A stretch of DNA of 64,000 nt from Phascolarctos cinereus (GCF_002099425.1 NW_018343955.1:17216501-17280500), one strand, 5' to 3'; shown: positions 30,066 through 42,324, counted from the stretch's first letter. Made by a program: numbers and translations. Notes: a model not told the origin generated them from the letters alone.

Positions 30066-31930
30066 TTTTTTTAATTCCAAACAAAGTTTATTGTGAACAA
30101 ACTTCAGGGTTAGAGTCTTAGCCTCAGGTTCCCCCAAATTCTTCCCTGATCCTCCTTTGGGTCTTCCATCTCCCTGCTTCAATCCCTAGAGCGGTGTGGG
30201 GTAGAGGTACACCTAGAGGTAAGGAAGGGGTGACTACAGTAAACAAGCCTTCACCTTGTCCAAAGGGCAAAGGAAGAGCAAGACAGGGGCAGACACATGA
30301 AGGAGAAGGGAGAATAAGCAGCAAATAAAAAGGGTGTAGTGGGAGATAATGGAGCAGATTGGCAAGTCAGCAAAAGGAAAAAGTCCTCACAGGAAAATTA
30401 GATGCAAAGACAAATCCAGGAAGGGATTATTTTGCTCTCTTGCAGACATCACAGAAGAGTCAAGTGGCCCCCTTAGTTGTTGGGGTTGATAGGGTGGCCA
30501 CAGGAGACACAGAAGAACTGTAGGTCCACATCCTTGCTTTCTCTCCTTATCTTCCCAAACCACCCACTGCTTTAGCCCTCAGGATGAATACCTTCAGTTC
30601 CTGAATGCCTCATTCCATGTCCTACAGCTGCATCTGAGCCCCCTACTGCTCCCTTCGGATCTGCTTGAGAAACTTCTTCCCGTGTTCTTCTGCAATACAT
30701 GGGCTTTGCTGCCACTGCTGGATTCACTCATGTAGAATCTCATAGATGCGATTGGCAGCTACTTTCATGCCACAGTCATCAGATCAGTAGTTGAAGCCTA
30801 ACTTCAAGTGCGGGCTGTACCAGTTGGGCTCTAGGGACTGGAGCAAGGAGGCCAGTCCTTGGCTTCTCCACATTAGGTATGTGGCCACTTACCCTTGCAC
30901 CTCTTTTTCAGCTGGTGGTACTTCTACTTCTCCTTCCTCTTCTCTGTCTTCTTCTACTGTTGCTTGATATAATTTACTTTTACCACATGTTTCAGAAGTA
31001 TGGAGTCTGAGAAAGAGGCCTCCTCATGGTCACTCAACCATGGTAATGGTAATAGTAATTAAGGGCAGCAGCACAGAAGTCCTGATAGACCTCAGAGTCC
31101 AAAGGCAGGTCCTCATCAGAGAGTGCCTCAACTGTGGCCATGGCCTCTGGTGGCTCCTTTAATATTTGGAAATTGTCTTCCTGTGCCCAAAGAAGTTTCT
31201 ATATAGCTGATGCCAGACACACTGAGGAAGGTTATTATTTATAGGATTCCTGGGCTCAGAGATGACACTGGCACAGATAGCACTTTTTTCAAATTTTGTT
31301 GGGGCCCCCAAATTTCTTCATGTCATGGCAGAAGTCACAGTAGCCATAATCCTCAGGGCAGGCTTCACCCTCACTGCATAGCCAAGCTGACAGTTGGATC
31401 TGCTGGCTGGGCATCTTTCATACAGGGCCAAAACCTTAAGGAGATGTGCCTTGTGGGAAGAGGTGAAGCCCTTGGAGATGGTCATGGGTCTACTTCCCAC
31501 AGGATCTAAAAGGAGATTTGAGGCAACCTTCCTAGGTAGATGGGCGGTATCATCCTCAGGCTCAGCCTTATGTTCCCCTTCATGCTCACAGCACATATGA
31601 TATATGTGTGTAGGGAGGAATATGTGTTGATATCAGATCTCCAGTTTGGGGTACCATGAACCACTTGTTGCAATTGTTGCAGCGAATCATCAAGCAGTTG
31701 ATATTAGGCTTGAAGCAAACTCAATAAATATGTAAATTCTCCTTGTTCTCAGACTTAGATTCTCTCCTTCCAACAATCTCAGACTCTGGGTCTGAAAACT
31801 CACTCTCCTTCTCCTGTAGGAAAGCCTTCAGGCTCATGCCAGACCTCAGCCTCCTCCCCCCACCCCTGACCTTACCCACCATTTCCCCAGGCCAGCTCCA
31901 CTCCCTTGCTCTCACTGTGGCAGCAGTGCA
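30066..31930 (-). pseudogene. CXXC1: processed pseudogene of CXXC1 (CFP1, CpG-binding subunit of SET1 complexes)
   Basis: The working protein (about 656 residues in human) binds unmethylated CpG through a CXXC zinc finger, reads H3K4 methylation with a PHD finger and directs SET1 H3K4 methyltransferase complexes in the nucleus. On the minus strand the CXXC1 order is kept without introns. Acidic N-terminus with SKSENKEN (about 31735-31760), PHD remnant CNNCNKWF (31660-31683), CXXC remnant CDFC then MKKFGGPNKI (about 31294-31341), SDEDLPLDSEVYQDFC (about 31077-31123), IQQWQQSPCIAEEHGKKFL (about 30665-30722), FCVSCGHPINPN (about 30478-30515), then LFCDV near 30450 after a gap of about 30 codons. 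The rest of the C-terminus is lost or unrecognisable. A 3' UTR follows with AATAAA (plus 30087-30092) and a short A tail (T run 30066-30072). Stops and frameshifts are many. Lack of introns and the tail show LINE-mediated retroposition. A weak target duplication may be 30054-30065 / 31930-31944. Confidence 0.93.
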
Positions 31931-32565
31931 AAGATTTAAACATGAAACATTTACTAACCAAGAAGGTAAAAGCAAATTAATTATAACACAATCTTTACTC
32001 AATAGAAGGCAAAAGTAGTAATAAACAAAAAGTAGCACTCCAGTCATAACCTGGGCCACACTTTCCCAACAATGTATATAATATTCATGTTGAGAGGATG
32101 AGGTGAGGGGGGAGAGTAGGTAAAAACTTACAGAGATCTAGAAGTTAGGCACATGAGCAGAGAAACTCATGAGCTCAAGGTACCTTATGACTCTGAACTT
32201 CAGGCATGGATGTCAATGATCTCTTTTAAAGAATATTCTGAACCATATGTCACCCATTCTTATTTCTAAAGCTCTCTGCTCTCCTACTAAATGAAGCAAT
32301 ATCTGTGCTACTCTTGGACTACTGAGTAGAACAAGTGTTAACTCATTTAGTTAACAGCATCCCTAAGCCTGGGGTCAGTAAGTGATGGGTGCTGATATAG
32401 TATGACACTCTTTTAGTCAAAAGCATGTTGCTTTCATCTTGGAAATCCAGGTATTGCTCCCTTTTGGCTTTCACATATTTTCCTTTCTGAGTCATGCAGG
32501 ATGGTAAAGGATAAGAAAAAAAAAAACACTGAGGGATTTCCCCCTTCTCAAGCTGTAGATGGCAC
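31931..32565. other. unassigned sequence
   Basis: Upstream flank of the CXXC1 retrocopy. No recognised repeat or gene. Confidence 0.4.
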
Positions 32566-32569
32566 TAGA

Positions 32570-33240
32570 AAGCAAAGCAGCCCTTTCTAGCACCAGTTCT
32601 TCACCTGCACAAGATATTCCTTTCCTCCAATCAGCTCTCTCAAACAGCAGAGCTGCCTTTTTTTTTTTTGCAAGTTCCACCCAGTGGTCCTAATTATGTC
32701 CACTGAGGTCGAGCATAAAAAACCTAATCCCTTTTTCATATCTAACTCTTTCAAATATTTGAAGATAGCCATCGTGTCACAATTAAATCTTTTCTTCTCC
32801 AAGTTCCCCAATTCTTTCAACTTGTCATCACATGACATGAACATGACCCCTTTTCCATCCTGGTTACCTTCCTCTGGATTCTCTCCAGCTTATCAGCATC
32901 CACTCTAAAAAGTGGTATCTAATGCTGAAAACAATAATATAAATATGAGTTGATCAGGAAAGAGTATAAAGGACTTTTACTAACCAGTTCTAGACACTAT
33001 TCTTCTCTTAATGAAGTCAAAGATTGCACTAGCTTTTTTGGCTTCTGTAACATCCAGCAGATGCCTGTCGAGCATGCAGTTTTCAGATGAGGTACTGTCT
33101 AGCCATGCCTCCCCCATCTTGTACTGTTTTTAGCCAAAGTTTAAGATTTTGTGTTAGTTAGAAACAGATTAGTAAATTCCATGTTTTTTATCCAGTTTCA
33201 ACAAATTTTCCTGCAAGATCTGGTGTCATTCCAAGTCTAG
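32570..33240 (-). mobile_element. CR1/L3 LINE fragment
   Basis: The minus strand encodes a recognisable CR1 C-terminal block: SCDDKLKELGNLEKKRF, then MAIFKYLKE. The plus strand shows 'ttaccttcctctggattctc', 'tccagcttatcagcatccac', 'ttgcactagcttttttggct', 'ctgtctagccatgcctcccc', 'catcttgtactg', all familiar CR1/L3 antisense text. Several frame breaks. Confidence 0.88.
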
Positions 33241-33834
33241 GGTTTGAATATAAAAAATTATGAGGATGTGGTAGAATTTATGTTTGTGCACTTTGCAGTA
33301 ATTATATATAAAGATTTGGGGAATATGAGATGAAAATAGTTATTTTGTGCTCTAGAGATAAGGTTAATGGTAGAAGGATGAAGTTGGTTCAAAATCTTGG
33401 TGAGCCTATCATTAGGATATGACTTCTTTTGGAGACAAGATAAGAGCACTTGGCTGTGAGAAATGATTATTAATAACCAATAATTTGGAGGGGAGAGTTT
33501 GCACCTCTTCTTCTAAATTCCTCATTTTGAAAAGTTCAGTTTTTCTCGAAGGATGTTACTGATAATGAGATTGTATTCTCCTCTATCTTGGTCAGACTCC
33601 ATCCAACTTTACAAAAAATTTAATCTAAGGCAGGGAAGACCATCATTTTCTATTCAAGGTTGGGTGGAGACAAATCATTTTGTCCTGATAGCCCAAGGCT
33701 TGGAGTGGTCTGGTATAGAGATATAGGTAGAGTATAAATAGCAATTGTTTTTACTCCGGCTAGAAAACCTGAGGGTCTTCCCTTCCCAGATTGATTATTT
33801 TCTTTTCAGAGTAGGTAAAAGAGGCCATTTTTTT
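33241..33834. other. unassigned sequence
   Basis: No recognised repeat or gene. Confidence 0.4.
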
Positions 33835-34118
33835 TTTGGCCTCGCTTCTTACCTATCCTTAATCACTGAACAGATGTTGTCTCAGTCAGAGTGAGAGGTC
33901 AGAAAGACCTCAGCTTAAAAAGGCCAAGGTCTCCCACTGCATCCTGGGCCATCTCTAGTCATCAAGATCTATACCTTGCCATTGGATGTGCATGGCTCCA
34001 GAGGAGAAAGTGAGGCTGGTGACCCTGCACAGCCCTGCCTCACTTAAATCCTATTCACTTGCAAAGCATCACCTTCCTGATGTCATGGTCCTCTTAGAGA
34101 ACAAGGACAAACAATAAT
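33835..34118 (+). repeat. SINE-like element sharing its 3' tail with the LINE at 1.5 kb
   Basis: 'gtgagaggtcagaaagacct', 'cagcttaaaaaggccaaggt', 'ctcccactgcatcctgggcc', 'gaggagaaagtgaggctggt', then the tail 'gatgtcatggtcctcttaga' plus 'gaacaaggacaaacaataa'. I remember this as an interspersed marsupial repeat but cannot name it. The tail matches the LINE tail on the minus strand at 1531-1575 (gatgtcat...tttgagaatgaaggaca), suggesting the LINE supplied the mobilising enzyme. The left edge is uncertain. Confidence 0.65.
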
Positions 34119-34684
34119 TTTTGACATGATGTCACTCTTAGCCCCTCATTGACCACCTACTGTTTCAAAGCATATATAAACTGTGAGTCTGCCACCATAG
34201 TTGTCTTTGTTCTAAGAGAGACAGCCAAATGACCATCGTTTTATTAATAACCTGCTGGCCTTATTAATAAAAATGATTAAATTACCCTGAATGGTGTGTC
34301 TCTCGAACCTCTTTCATCATCACATAGCAGTCAAAATTATATGTTATTACTGGAATGGATTTCAACCCCCCTCATTTTATAGAAAGTGCATTTTATGGTC
34401 CAATGCATTTGACATGATACCAACCAGTCTCACCACTACCCCGTATTACTTAAAATTTTTCTCTAAATTATCTCCAGCAAGTGCATAGGAAAAGAAGTAG
34501 AGTTCAGAACAGAAGATATTCCAAAGCATAAGTTTTATATTTGTTTTTAAGCACTGAAATTTACTCAGACATAAGCAACCTCTTAGTTATCTATACCTCT
34601 ACTCCATTCTTTCTCTTATGGGAAGCTGGAGACCTTTCTGTGGTATAGTAGAAAGCCAGCCTTGGCCATTTCAGGTCATTGTAG
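34119..34684. other. unassigned sequence
   Basis: No recognised repeat; contains a duplicated 'ttattaataa' around 34240-34268. Confidence 0.4.
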
Positions 34685-34830
34685 ATCATGGATTAAAAGA
34701 TGGAAGAAATTTCTGAAGCTCTCTAGCCCAACCCTTTTTTTTGATGGATGAAAAACACAAAATCCATATTAGTGAAATGGCAGAGCTGGAATTTGAACTT
34801 GGGTCTTCTGATTTCAAATAAGCACTGACT
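34685..34830 (-). repeat. MIR SINE fragment
   Basis: On plus: 'ctctagcccaaccctttttt', 'tggcagagctggaatttgaa', 'cttgggtcttctgatttcaa'. Confidence 0.78.
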
Positions 34831-35089
34831 GACTTCTTCCCAAAATTACTGTATATTCTCATATTCAGGCAAAAAGTTTTCACCTAAGCCTTATAGTGTG
34901 TCAAAGTAATAATATAGGGATTTAGTCATGCTATTGCATAATAATACTAGCTAAAATAAAAATTATTATATATATGTTAACATTTGCAACATATATATAA
35001 ATGAATATATATATATATATATGGATAATGATAATATCTGCCCTTGAAAGGGCTATTGTGATAATCAGATGAGATTATAGTTGTATTGA

Positions 35090-35275
35090 TCTATCATTCC
35101 AATAGCCCTTTGAAGTGGGTGCCATTATTATTGAAATCAAATAGAGAGATAGATCTCACTTGATCATCTCAAGAATGCTTTGAAATAGGTGTTCTTATTA
35201 TTCTCATTTTACTAGTAAGGAAACTGAAGTTGAGAGAAGTAAGATGACTTGCCTAGGCTCACACATTTCCAGACT
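35090..35275 (-). repeat. MIR SINE
   Basis: On plus: 'tgctttgaaataggtgttct', 'tattattctcattttactag', 'taaggaaactgaagttgaga', 'gatgacttgcctaggctcac'. An AT run (about 34960-35022) lies just upstream. Confidence 0.82.
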
Positions 35276-36630
35276 CCTACAAAATCTTGTGCCCCAAAGC
35301 CCCATACTCTTCCACAGCCACCAGCTTTCCCTCTTTTGCTGCCCTGAAGCTTAACTCATAGATGTCTACCTGCCTGAGGAATGGGGTCCAATTTGGAATA
35401 CCACAGAAAGCTTAACTCCATACTGGGTACCTAGGACTGTAGCAGTCACTGGGATGCAGCTGGCACTCCCCACCCTCCCCTGCCCCCACCAGCACCTATG
35501 AGCTTTGGGCTAATAATGTCAGGAGCCAAAGGCAGCAGTATTGGCCTTCAATCGTTTTCAGCTGTAAGAAGTACCTTGTGGCAGATCCCTTTGCATTTTC
35601 TCCTCTTGTCCTTGCTGAGTTTGCTGCTTGAGGGGCTCTTTACTTCAGGAGAGCAGCATGATCATTAGCATCAAAAGAAATCTGTGCCAATCTTTTGCTG
35701 TCTGGGGGAGAGGGGAAGAGGCAATAATAATTGTAGACAGCTGTGCCGGTATTGTGTCTTCCCAGTACGACTGTCTGCCTCACTCCAGAGCTCTCAGTTC
35801 TTAACTGTTGCTTACAGGCTTGGCAGACCTGTTCATGCTCCCTGTTTCTATCAAGTAATCCTGGAAGAACAGTGAACCAATACATTTAATACATATTTGT
35901 TGAATGATAAATAAGAGCCACCACCTCTAAGCCACCATTTAGTCACATTCATATTTCCTAAACTTTGTTCTATAGATCCTCTTTTTCCACATTATATAAT
36001 TGTCTGTTCCATTGTGAAATTTCAATACAATTGATATTTTTCTTGCAAAATATTAAATACGACATGACATATGTGACACAAATATTTAGTACACATGACA
36101 TTTGAGGGGAGGGTATGGAAAGGGGCTGAATCTCCTTCATTTTGCTCCCAAATGTCCATGACTCCCCTTTATCCCAGTAATAATTCCATACTCTATCCTC
36201 TGGTTCAGGAAGCATGTGTTCCATCAATATATTTCAAACCTGGTTCATTTCACTTCAACAACAAAATAAAATAAAACAAAAATGTCCTGTGGCCAGCTCT
36301 GAGTTGAGAAACAATGATCAGCATATTCAATCATTTATTCACTTGAAGGGTCAGGAAGTCTCAATTTTCCTTCCAAAGTACCTGTTATCTAACTAAATCT
36401 ATGAGAGCTACTGGAAAAAATTATACAGTAGGTTGTTTGTCTCAGACCCTTGGAAACTCCTTCTGCATTATTCCTCAAACTTTTTATCAGGGGCTCTGGG
36501 ATTCTACCACAGTTGTTTACCTATAAGTGGGAACATGTCCTGGGGAGTGAGGAGGTGAGGAATTTCACATATGGTGGGCTCGTGATTGAGGAATATTTGC
36601 ATCATGAATGGGTTAGCAGTCAAAGAGCTT
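35276..36630. other. mostly unassigned sequence with an L2 tail
   Basis: Nothing recognised apart from a short L2 3' tail at about 35875-35915 ('aatacatatttgttgaatga'). 35450-35500 is relatively GC-rich but shows no promoter, CpG island or coding signal. Confidence 0.45.
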
Positions 36631-36635
36631 TTTAA

Positions 36636-37190
36636 AAACATTTACTAGGTCCCCACCATGGTGCTAAGTGTTGAGAAAAGAAAGACCAATACAAAGTCCC
36701 TGCCCTCAAAGGGCTCACATTCTAATTAGGGAGACAACAGGTTTGTGGTTTGTTTGTTTTTTAATGTAGACAAGATATACAATATAAAAAAAAAGCAGAG
36801 GAAGAAGACTTAATTTGAACTGAGTTTCAAAGGAATCCAGGGAGACCAGGAGGCACAGAGGAAGAGGAAATGCATTCCAGTCGTGGTAGGACAGCCAGCC
36901 CAAAGTCAGGAGGTGGAAGGTTGTGTGAAAAGAACACCTAATAAACCAGTATCACTGAATCGCATATGTGGACTGGAGTAAAATATAAGAAGACTAGAAA
37001 AGGCAGAAGGGGATGGGCTGTGAAGGGCTTTAAAAGCTAAACAGAAAATTTTATATTTGATCCTATAATTAATTAAACCACTGTAGCTACCTGAGCAGGA
37101 CAGTGTCATGATCAGCCCTGCAATCGGAAAATCACTTTGGCAGTTGAGTGGAGGATGACTTGAGTGCAGAGATATGAGACAGGAAATTTG
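36636..37190 (-). repeat. L2 LINE fragment, long
   Basis: On plus, collinear antisense L2 from the 3' end into ORF2: 'ggtgctaagtgttgagaaaa', 'ccctgccctcaaagggctca', 'gaggaaatgcattccagtcg', 'tgtgaagggctttaaaagct', 'ttttatatttgatcctataa', 'atcactttggcagttgagtg', 'gaggatgacttgagtg'. Confidence 0.9.
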
Positions 37191-37995
37191 ATCAGAACTC
37201 TAGGTCAATACCCTAATTCATGATACCAACTGCTTTCTTGGACCTAGACAAACAAGGTCAGTAACATATTCCCAAGACACCATTATCTATAAAGACATCC
37301 AGTTCTCTCCTGGAAGTTCCATCAGAAGACCAGGTCTTCCAGGGACACACACTCATGATATAAAAGAAATGGGTTCCTACATCCCTGCTTCATGGCAGTG
37401 ATGTTCTCCATGCCCTTCTACCCTTTCTATCTCAAGCTCCAAAATTCTCCAAAATCAGCCTCTCAAAGGCTAAATCCCAGGAGGTAGTTGTCACTAGCAA
37501 GCCTCTGGAGAGCTGGCCTTAGTCATCTAACTATGCTCCAGTTAATTTAACAAAGCTCCATTTTTGGTACAGCCAGAAGGTATAGTCTAGGCTAACAAAC
37601 ACTGTTCAAGTTTCCCATTTACTAGGCTATACAGTTCCACACTTCTTCTCTCCCTCATCCCTACTCTTCTTAGATGATACCTATCAATCATTCCTGTATT
37701 GTTGAGTCTGTCTAAGAAACTAATTCACATTATAATGTTAAAAACTTAATGGGACACCTCCAGATGTCCTCTGGCTCCCCTTGCTCAGGTGTATTTCCTT
37801 TTTTAAAGAAGACATATGGAGCAGGTGGTCACCAACTCCAAGGAATAAATCTCTAAAGGTGAAACTTAAATTACTATGTCCCCTGTATGAGGGAGACATT
37901 TTTGATGAGATTAAGCTACTTGAATCCCCTACACACACACCCCATACAGGCAATCACCTACTCTGCCTACTTATAAGACCAATCCTGGATATCGC
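37191..37995. other. unassigned sequence
   Basis: No recognised repeat. Frames 37738-37953 (minus) and 37781-38086 (plus) overlap and the second runs into a SINE, so neither is supported. Confidence 0.45.
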
Positions 37996-37999
37996 CATT

Positions 38000-38217
38000 T
38001 TATTGTTGTTTTTGCTCAATTATTTCAGTTGTGTCCAATTCTTTGTGATCTTTTCCATTTCCTTCTCCAGCTCATTTTCTAGATGAGGAACTGAGGCAAA
38101 CAGGGTGAAGTGACTTGCCCAGAGTCACACAGCTAGTAAGTGTCTGACATCAGATTTGAACTCAGGAAGAAAGGTCTTCCTGACTCCAGGCCAGACACTC
38201 TCTCCATTTCACCACAC
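38000..38217 (-). repeat. tRNA-derived SINE with RTE-type 3' tail
   Basis: Antisense on plus: 'ttatttcagttgtgtccaat' (complement of the gga-cacaactga tail), 'ccatttccttctccagctca', 'ttgcccagagtcacacagct', 'agatttgaactcaggaagaa', 'tgactccaggccagacactc'. Head truncated. Confidence 0.93.
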
Positions 38218-38224
38218 AGATGAA

Positions 38225-38292
38225 TTTAATTCATTTCATTTATTAAGTACCTATGTGTGTCAGGCACTGAGAATATAGAGATTAAAAATAGT
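38225..38292 (-). repeat. L2 LINE 3' end
   Basis: 'tcatttattaagtacctatg', 'tgtcaggcactgagaatata'. Confidence 0.8.
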
Positions 38293-38664
38293 AAACGCAA
38301 TAAGAAGCCTCATCAAACTGCCTCATCTGGCAAATTTCATGAGAAAGATGATTTAACTTTGTAATAGGTTTCTTCCTTTTATGTAGATGGGGGCAATCAA
38401 TTAAAATTCAGATATTCTGAGGTTTCACCTATCCACAAAGAAGTATGGTAATTTAATTGTAACTTCTACTTTGCGTGTTTGTTTAGCTTGCAATGTAGGT
38501 CAAAATTTTCTAAATAAACTGCTTAATGTACATCCAAGTTCAGGGACATTATTTTCACTGAATTGTCTGATAAATTCATTTGAATAGCAAGTTTAAATTG
38601 AGTCCAAAGTCTGCTACCTGCAATAACTGGTTGTTTGACTCCCGTGACTTCCCCTACAACCAGT

Positions 38665-38862
38665 CAAGCAATACAGTGGAAAGAGCATTGGTTATGAAAT
38701 AATGGGCCCTGAATTCAAATCCCTGTCTCCTGCCCTTATTACCATGTGCCTTTGAATGAACAATTTCACTTCTCTGGGTCTCAAATTTCTCACCTGTAAA
38801 ATTGGAAAGTTTGACTAGATGACCTCTGAGAGCCTAGCCAAAACTCAATCTATGATCCAGAT
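38665..38862 (+). repeat. MIR SINE (variant with L3-like tail)
   Basis: 'cagtggaaagagcattggtt', 'gaattcaaatccctgtctcc', 'tctctgggtctcaaatttct', 'gactagatgacctctgagag'. Nearly full length, sense. Confidence 0.88.
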
Positions 38863-39187
38863 GGAGAATCAAAGCTTTCAGGGGGCTTTTGATTAGACAC
38901 TAGAGTGTCTTATTAAAATTAGTGATCTGAGTCTGGCCTTTTTGTTCATGTAAATGGCACTTAAAGAGAAGTACTGCCATCTTATGAAGTAGGCCACAGC
39001 TGGGAAGGTTCTACTTAGGGACTCCGTTTGCTTATATCACCAGACATTGATTTTGATTTGATTTCTAATTAACTTTATATTATTTCTCAACCAATAGAGA
39101 TATTTCTTTCTTTCTACTTACTGCTTAGCAGACCCAATAGGGATTCATTTTAGAGTTATCTAATTTTATAGTGTCTACCACTTTAAT

Positions 39188-39570
39188 CAACCAATCAAAA
39201 AGCATTAATTAGGCCTATACCATGGGCCAGGCACTGTGCTAAGAAAAGGGGTACAATAGAAGCAGAAAAAAAACAATTCGTTTCCTCAAGGAGCAACACA
39301 TACATAACTAGATTTACACAGAGCAGACAGAAGGTAATTTCTGAAGAGAAGACATTGGTAGCTGGAGAGAAGAGGGAAGAAATGTGGAAGTCCTCCTGAA
39401 GAAGGTGGAATTTGAACTGAAGCTTGAAGAAAGCCAGGGAAACTAAAAGGCAGAGATGAGGAGTAAGAGCATTCCAGGTATGAGCAGCAGCTAGTGTAGA
39501 GACAACTTCAGTGTGGTATACAATGAACACAGGGTGCAGGGAATAATGAGCAAGAAGACTAGAAAGGTAC
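39188..39570 (-). repeat. L2 LINE fragment
   Basis: On plus: 'gggccaggcactgtgctaag', 'aggtggaatttgaactgaag', 'cttgaagaaagccagggaaa', 'agagcattccaggtatgagc'. Only chance frames are present. Confidence 0.9.
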
Positions 39571-39665
39571 AAATCGCTTCTTGTCTCTGGACCTCAAGAG
39601 GGCTAGTGGACTATATTCTCTCTAAGGTCCCTTACAGATCTAAATTCATGAACCAAGTTATGCTG
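39571..39665 (+). repeat. MIR 3' part with L3-like tail
   Basis: 'tctctggacctcaagagggc', then 'tctaaggtcccttacagatc', 'taaattcatg'. Followed by a degenerate GTT/GAT-rich run to 39735. Confidence 0.6.
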
Positions 39666-39735
39666 TGCCTGGCAAGGAGAGTGTTCTGTTGTTATTGTTG
39701 TTGATGTTGCTGTTGATGATGATGGTGCTGCTTAT

Positions 39736-40885
39736 GTGTTAAATGATAATCATATTTGTGATTCATTTAGACCTATCCAGAATATATTTTTACAAGTTCA
39801 TCTGCAGAAGGTCTAATTCTTAAGGGCATTGAAAAAACTGCAGGCCAAATTGAAGCATCCTGAAATCTTTTCCAAGAACCTCTTTGTGCCCCCTAGATTA
39901 CAGATTGGAAACTATAATAGCCTTGCCCTCAAGCCAGGCTCCTCTTTACCTGCTTCTGGGATGGTGAGAAAGATAAAATACTCGTTGTAATGATAAGCAA
40001 TAGGGGCTTCTGAATCAGACCTTCAGAACAGGAAACACATGCATTTGGCCCTTTCCAGGCCAACCTGTTCTCCTGTGGCTTCCTGCTAGTGAGTAAGATC
40101 GCTGTTGTTACAAAAATAAAATCATGAATTCACTTACCTCACCTGCCATTGAGCTTCATTGGATACATTTTACATGTGTAGAAGTACATTTTAAAATTTT
40201 TTTCCTACCTAGAACCAAGGCTTCATTCTTATCTAACTGATTAATGTTTCTGTTTTTGAAAAACACACACTTCATTGGTAATTAAATGCCTTGTTTCCAC
40301 TCCCTAACCAGAGACAACTCAGTCATGTGGCCTTCATTCAGAACAATTCCCTTAAAGGTAATGATGACATTTGTTTCAGGCTCTTGGGTTGGCAGTAAAC
40401 ATGTTTTTGGAAGCCTACATATTTTTTTTTCTCTTTGATATGTTTAAACCCAGGCTTTGGGTTCCTTGAAGTTGTAAATACTTCTATTATGAAGAAGCAT
40501 CATTACAGCTGTATGTCAGGCCATAATAGGTAAGATTGCTTCTGACCAAGAAAAACATATTTTTCCCAAGTTCTGTATTAGAAATCTAAGGTCTGGATGT
40601 CTATCATAGACTTTCCACTGTTATTTCTTCCTATTCCAGTGATTCTTTTATAGCTAAGGTGAGAAGGTGAATACCAAATGAGAGAACTTTTTGCTTGAGT
40701 TTCAATACATTACTGGTCACCTTTGACTTTGTGCTTATTGCATCAAACCCAGAATTCAGCAGGGTCTCCTCAGTCCTCAGATCTGATAGGAGAGCTTCTC
40801 TTATTTTGCCAGGATCCAGGCCAGAGTTCCACACCACTTCCTGGCTGTCTCCATACCATGACATACAAACATGAGCTCCTGTACT
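39736..40885. other. unassigned sequence
   Basis: No recognised repeat or gene. Frame 40723-41109 (128 codons, plus) runs into an L2 and is not supported. Confidence 0.45.
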
Positions 40886-41007
40886 CTTCCCAGTTCCCTT
40901 TTATATATTGTCTTCCCCTATTAGAAGGTCAGTTCTTTACGTGCAGGCACTGCCTTATTTGCTTGTATTTGTATCCCCTGGCCTTACCACAGTACCACAA
41001 TAAGCAA
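40886..41007 (+). repeat. L2 LINE 3' end
   Basis: 'cccctattagaaggtcagtt', 'tacgtgcaggcactgcctta', 'ttgtatttgtatcccctggc', 'caataagcaattaagt'. Confidence 0.85.
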
Positions 41008-41390
41008 TTAAGTCAACAACAAGCATTTATTAAGTCTCTGCTGTGTCCAGTCACTTTGATAAGCTTTGAGAAAACAGAAATAAGCAGTAAGAAAGATAAT
41101 TCTTGCTGAGTTGATATCTTATCACTGAGTTGATGTTCTAATGGTGTAAGACAATACGTAAAAGGAAGCTTAACAGGAGGGGGACAGACCCTTTTGGGGG
41201 AACAGTAGAGAAATTCTGGAGAGTCACCTGGGCATACTTAAAATTGACATTCTGGGAGGAACCAGCACTCAGAGGCAGAGGCTGCAGGGGTAGAGGATAC
41301 TTCCAATGTGAGAAGTCCAGGAGTGGAGGAAAACTTCCAGGATGAAGCGATTTCTGTGGAATAGTAGAAAAAGTCTGAGGAAGTGAGGAC
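41008..41390 (-). repeat. L2 LINE fragment, tail-to-tail with the preceding one
   Basis: On plus: 'aacaagcatttattaagtct', 'ctgctgtgtccagtcacttt'. Beyond about 41150 it becomes hard to follow; the outer boundary is uncertain. Confidence 0.65.
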
Positions 41391-42320
41391 TATAACATGG
41401 AGAAGAATGAAGGCTCAGTCTAGCTATCTGTCTATCTATCTAATCTGTCCATCTTTTTTATCTACCCCCAATGAAATCTATAGCTAGTCAAAAGAGATTG
41501 GTATAAAAAACCTTATAAGAAAAACTAAGTTAATGAAGAATGTATATAGCCCGATTGACATGCATAGCTTTCCAAATTGCTACATCAGTACATGTCTCTT
41601 TGACAGGGGCTTCGTATAAATAATCTGGTCTCAGAATATGAGGAAGGGGAATAAGGTGAAGTGCTTGTGAAAAAATTTCTCATTGCCTTCAACAGCCACT
41701 AGCTTCTCGCTGACTTGGAAAAAAAAATCAATATCAATATTCTCCTAGTAATGTGATATATCCGCAAATCATAGGACACCACAATCTCAGAAGAATCAAG
41801 ACTGCTGGAGTGGGGTGGGGAGAGGGACCCAAAGAATATTAGAAAGATTCATAGTAGTGTTAAATAATGATTTGCCCACCACATGAGGGCAATAAAGACA
41901 CCAGAAAAGGATGTGGGCCAGTCATAGAGCAATGGATAGTAGACGAATGTGATAAATGTTATACTCCCAAAATATTAAAGGAACTAGAGGAGAGTCTCAA
42001 ATTCACTGTCTAAATCTTCTGTTGAAATTTATGGAAGCTCATGCACATATGAATCATACAGATTAAAGAGATAGAGGAGGAGTAGCCATATTGATGAGAT
42101 TCTACATTTACTTCAATATTAAAATATTTCAGTGAGACAAACCTTTCTGGGAGACAGTCTCATTGCTTACTCTTTATCATCTTCTTCATACTCTTTCAAC
42201 TGTCCAGGGTCTTCAACTGAAAAAGACATTATTGTAACAAAGAGACTATTGACTCCTGTTAACCTCCTTTCTCTGTAGCACCACCCCCTCTTGCTTGTCT
42301 GCTTGAAGTTTACAATTCAA
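41391..42320. other. unassigned sequence
   Basis: Short (CTAT)n at 41420-41442. Otherwise no recognised repeat or gene. Confidence 0.45.
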
Positions 42321-42324
42321 TGTC

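Noticed and set aside
31318-31600. Overlapping 68-99 codon frames on both strands
   Set aside because: They lie inside the CXXC1 processed pseudogene and do not follow the CXXC1 reading frame.
35450-35500. GC-rich stretch as a promoter or CpG island
   Set aside because: It is C-rich with few CpG steps and no nearby transcript evidence.
40723-41109. 128-codon plus-strand frame
   Set aside because: Its second half is L2 3' end in both orientations; no domain.
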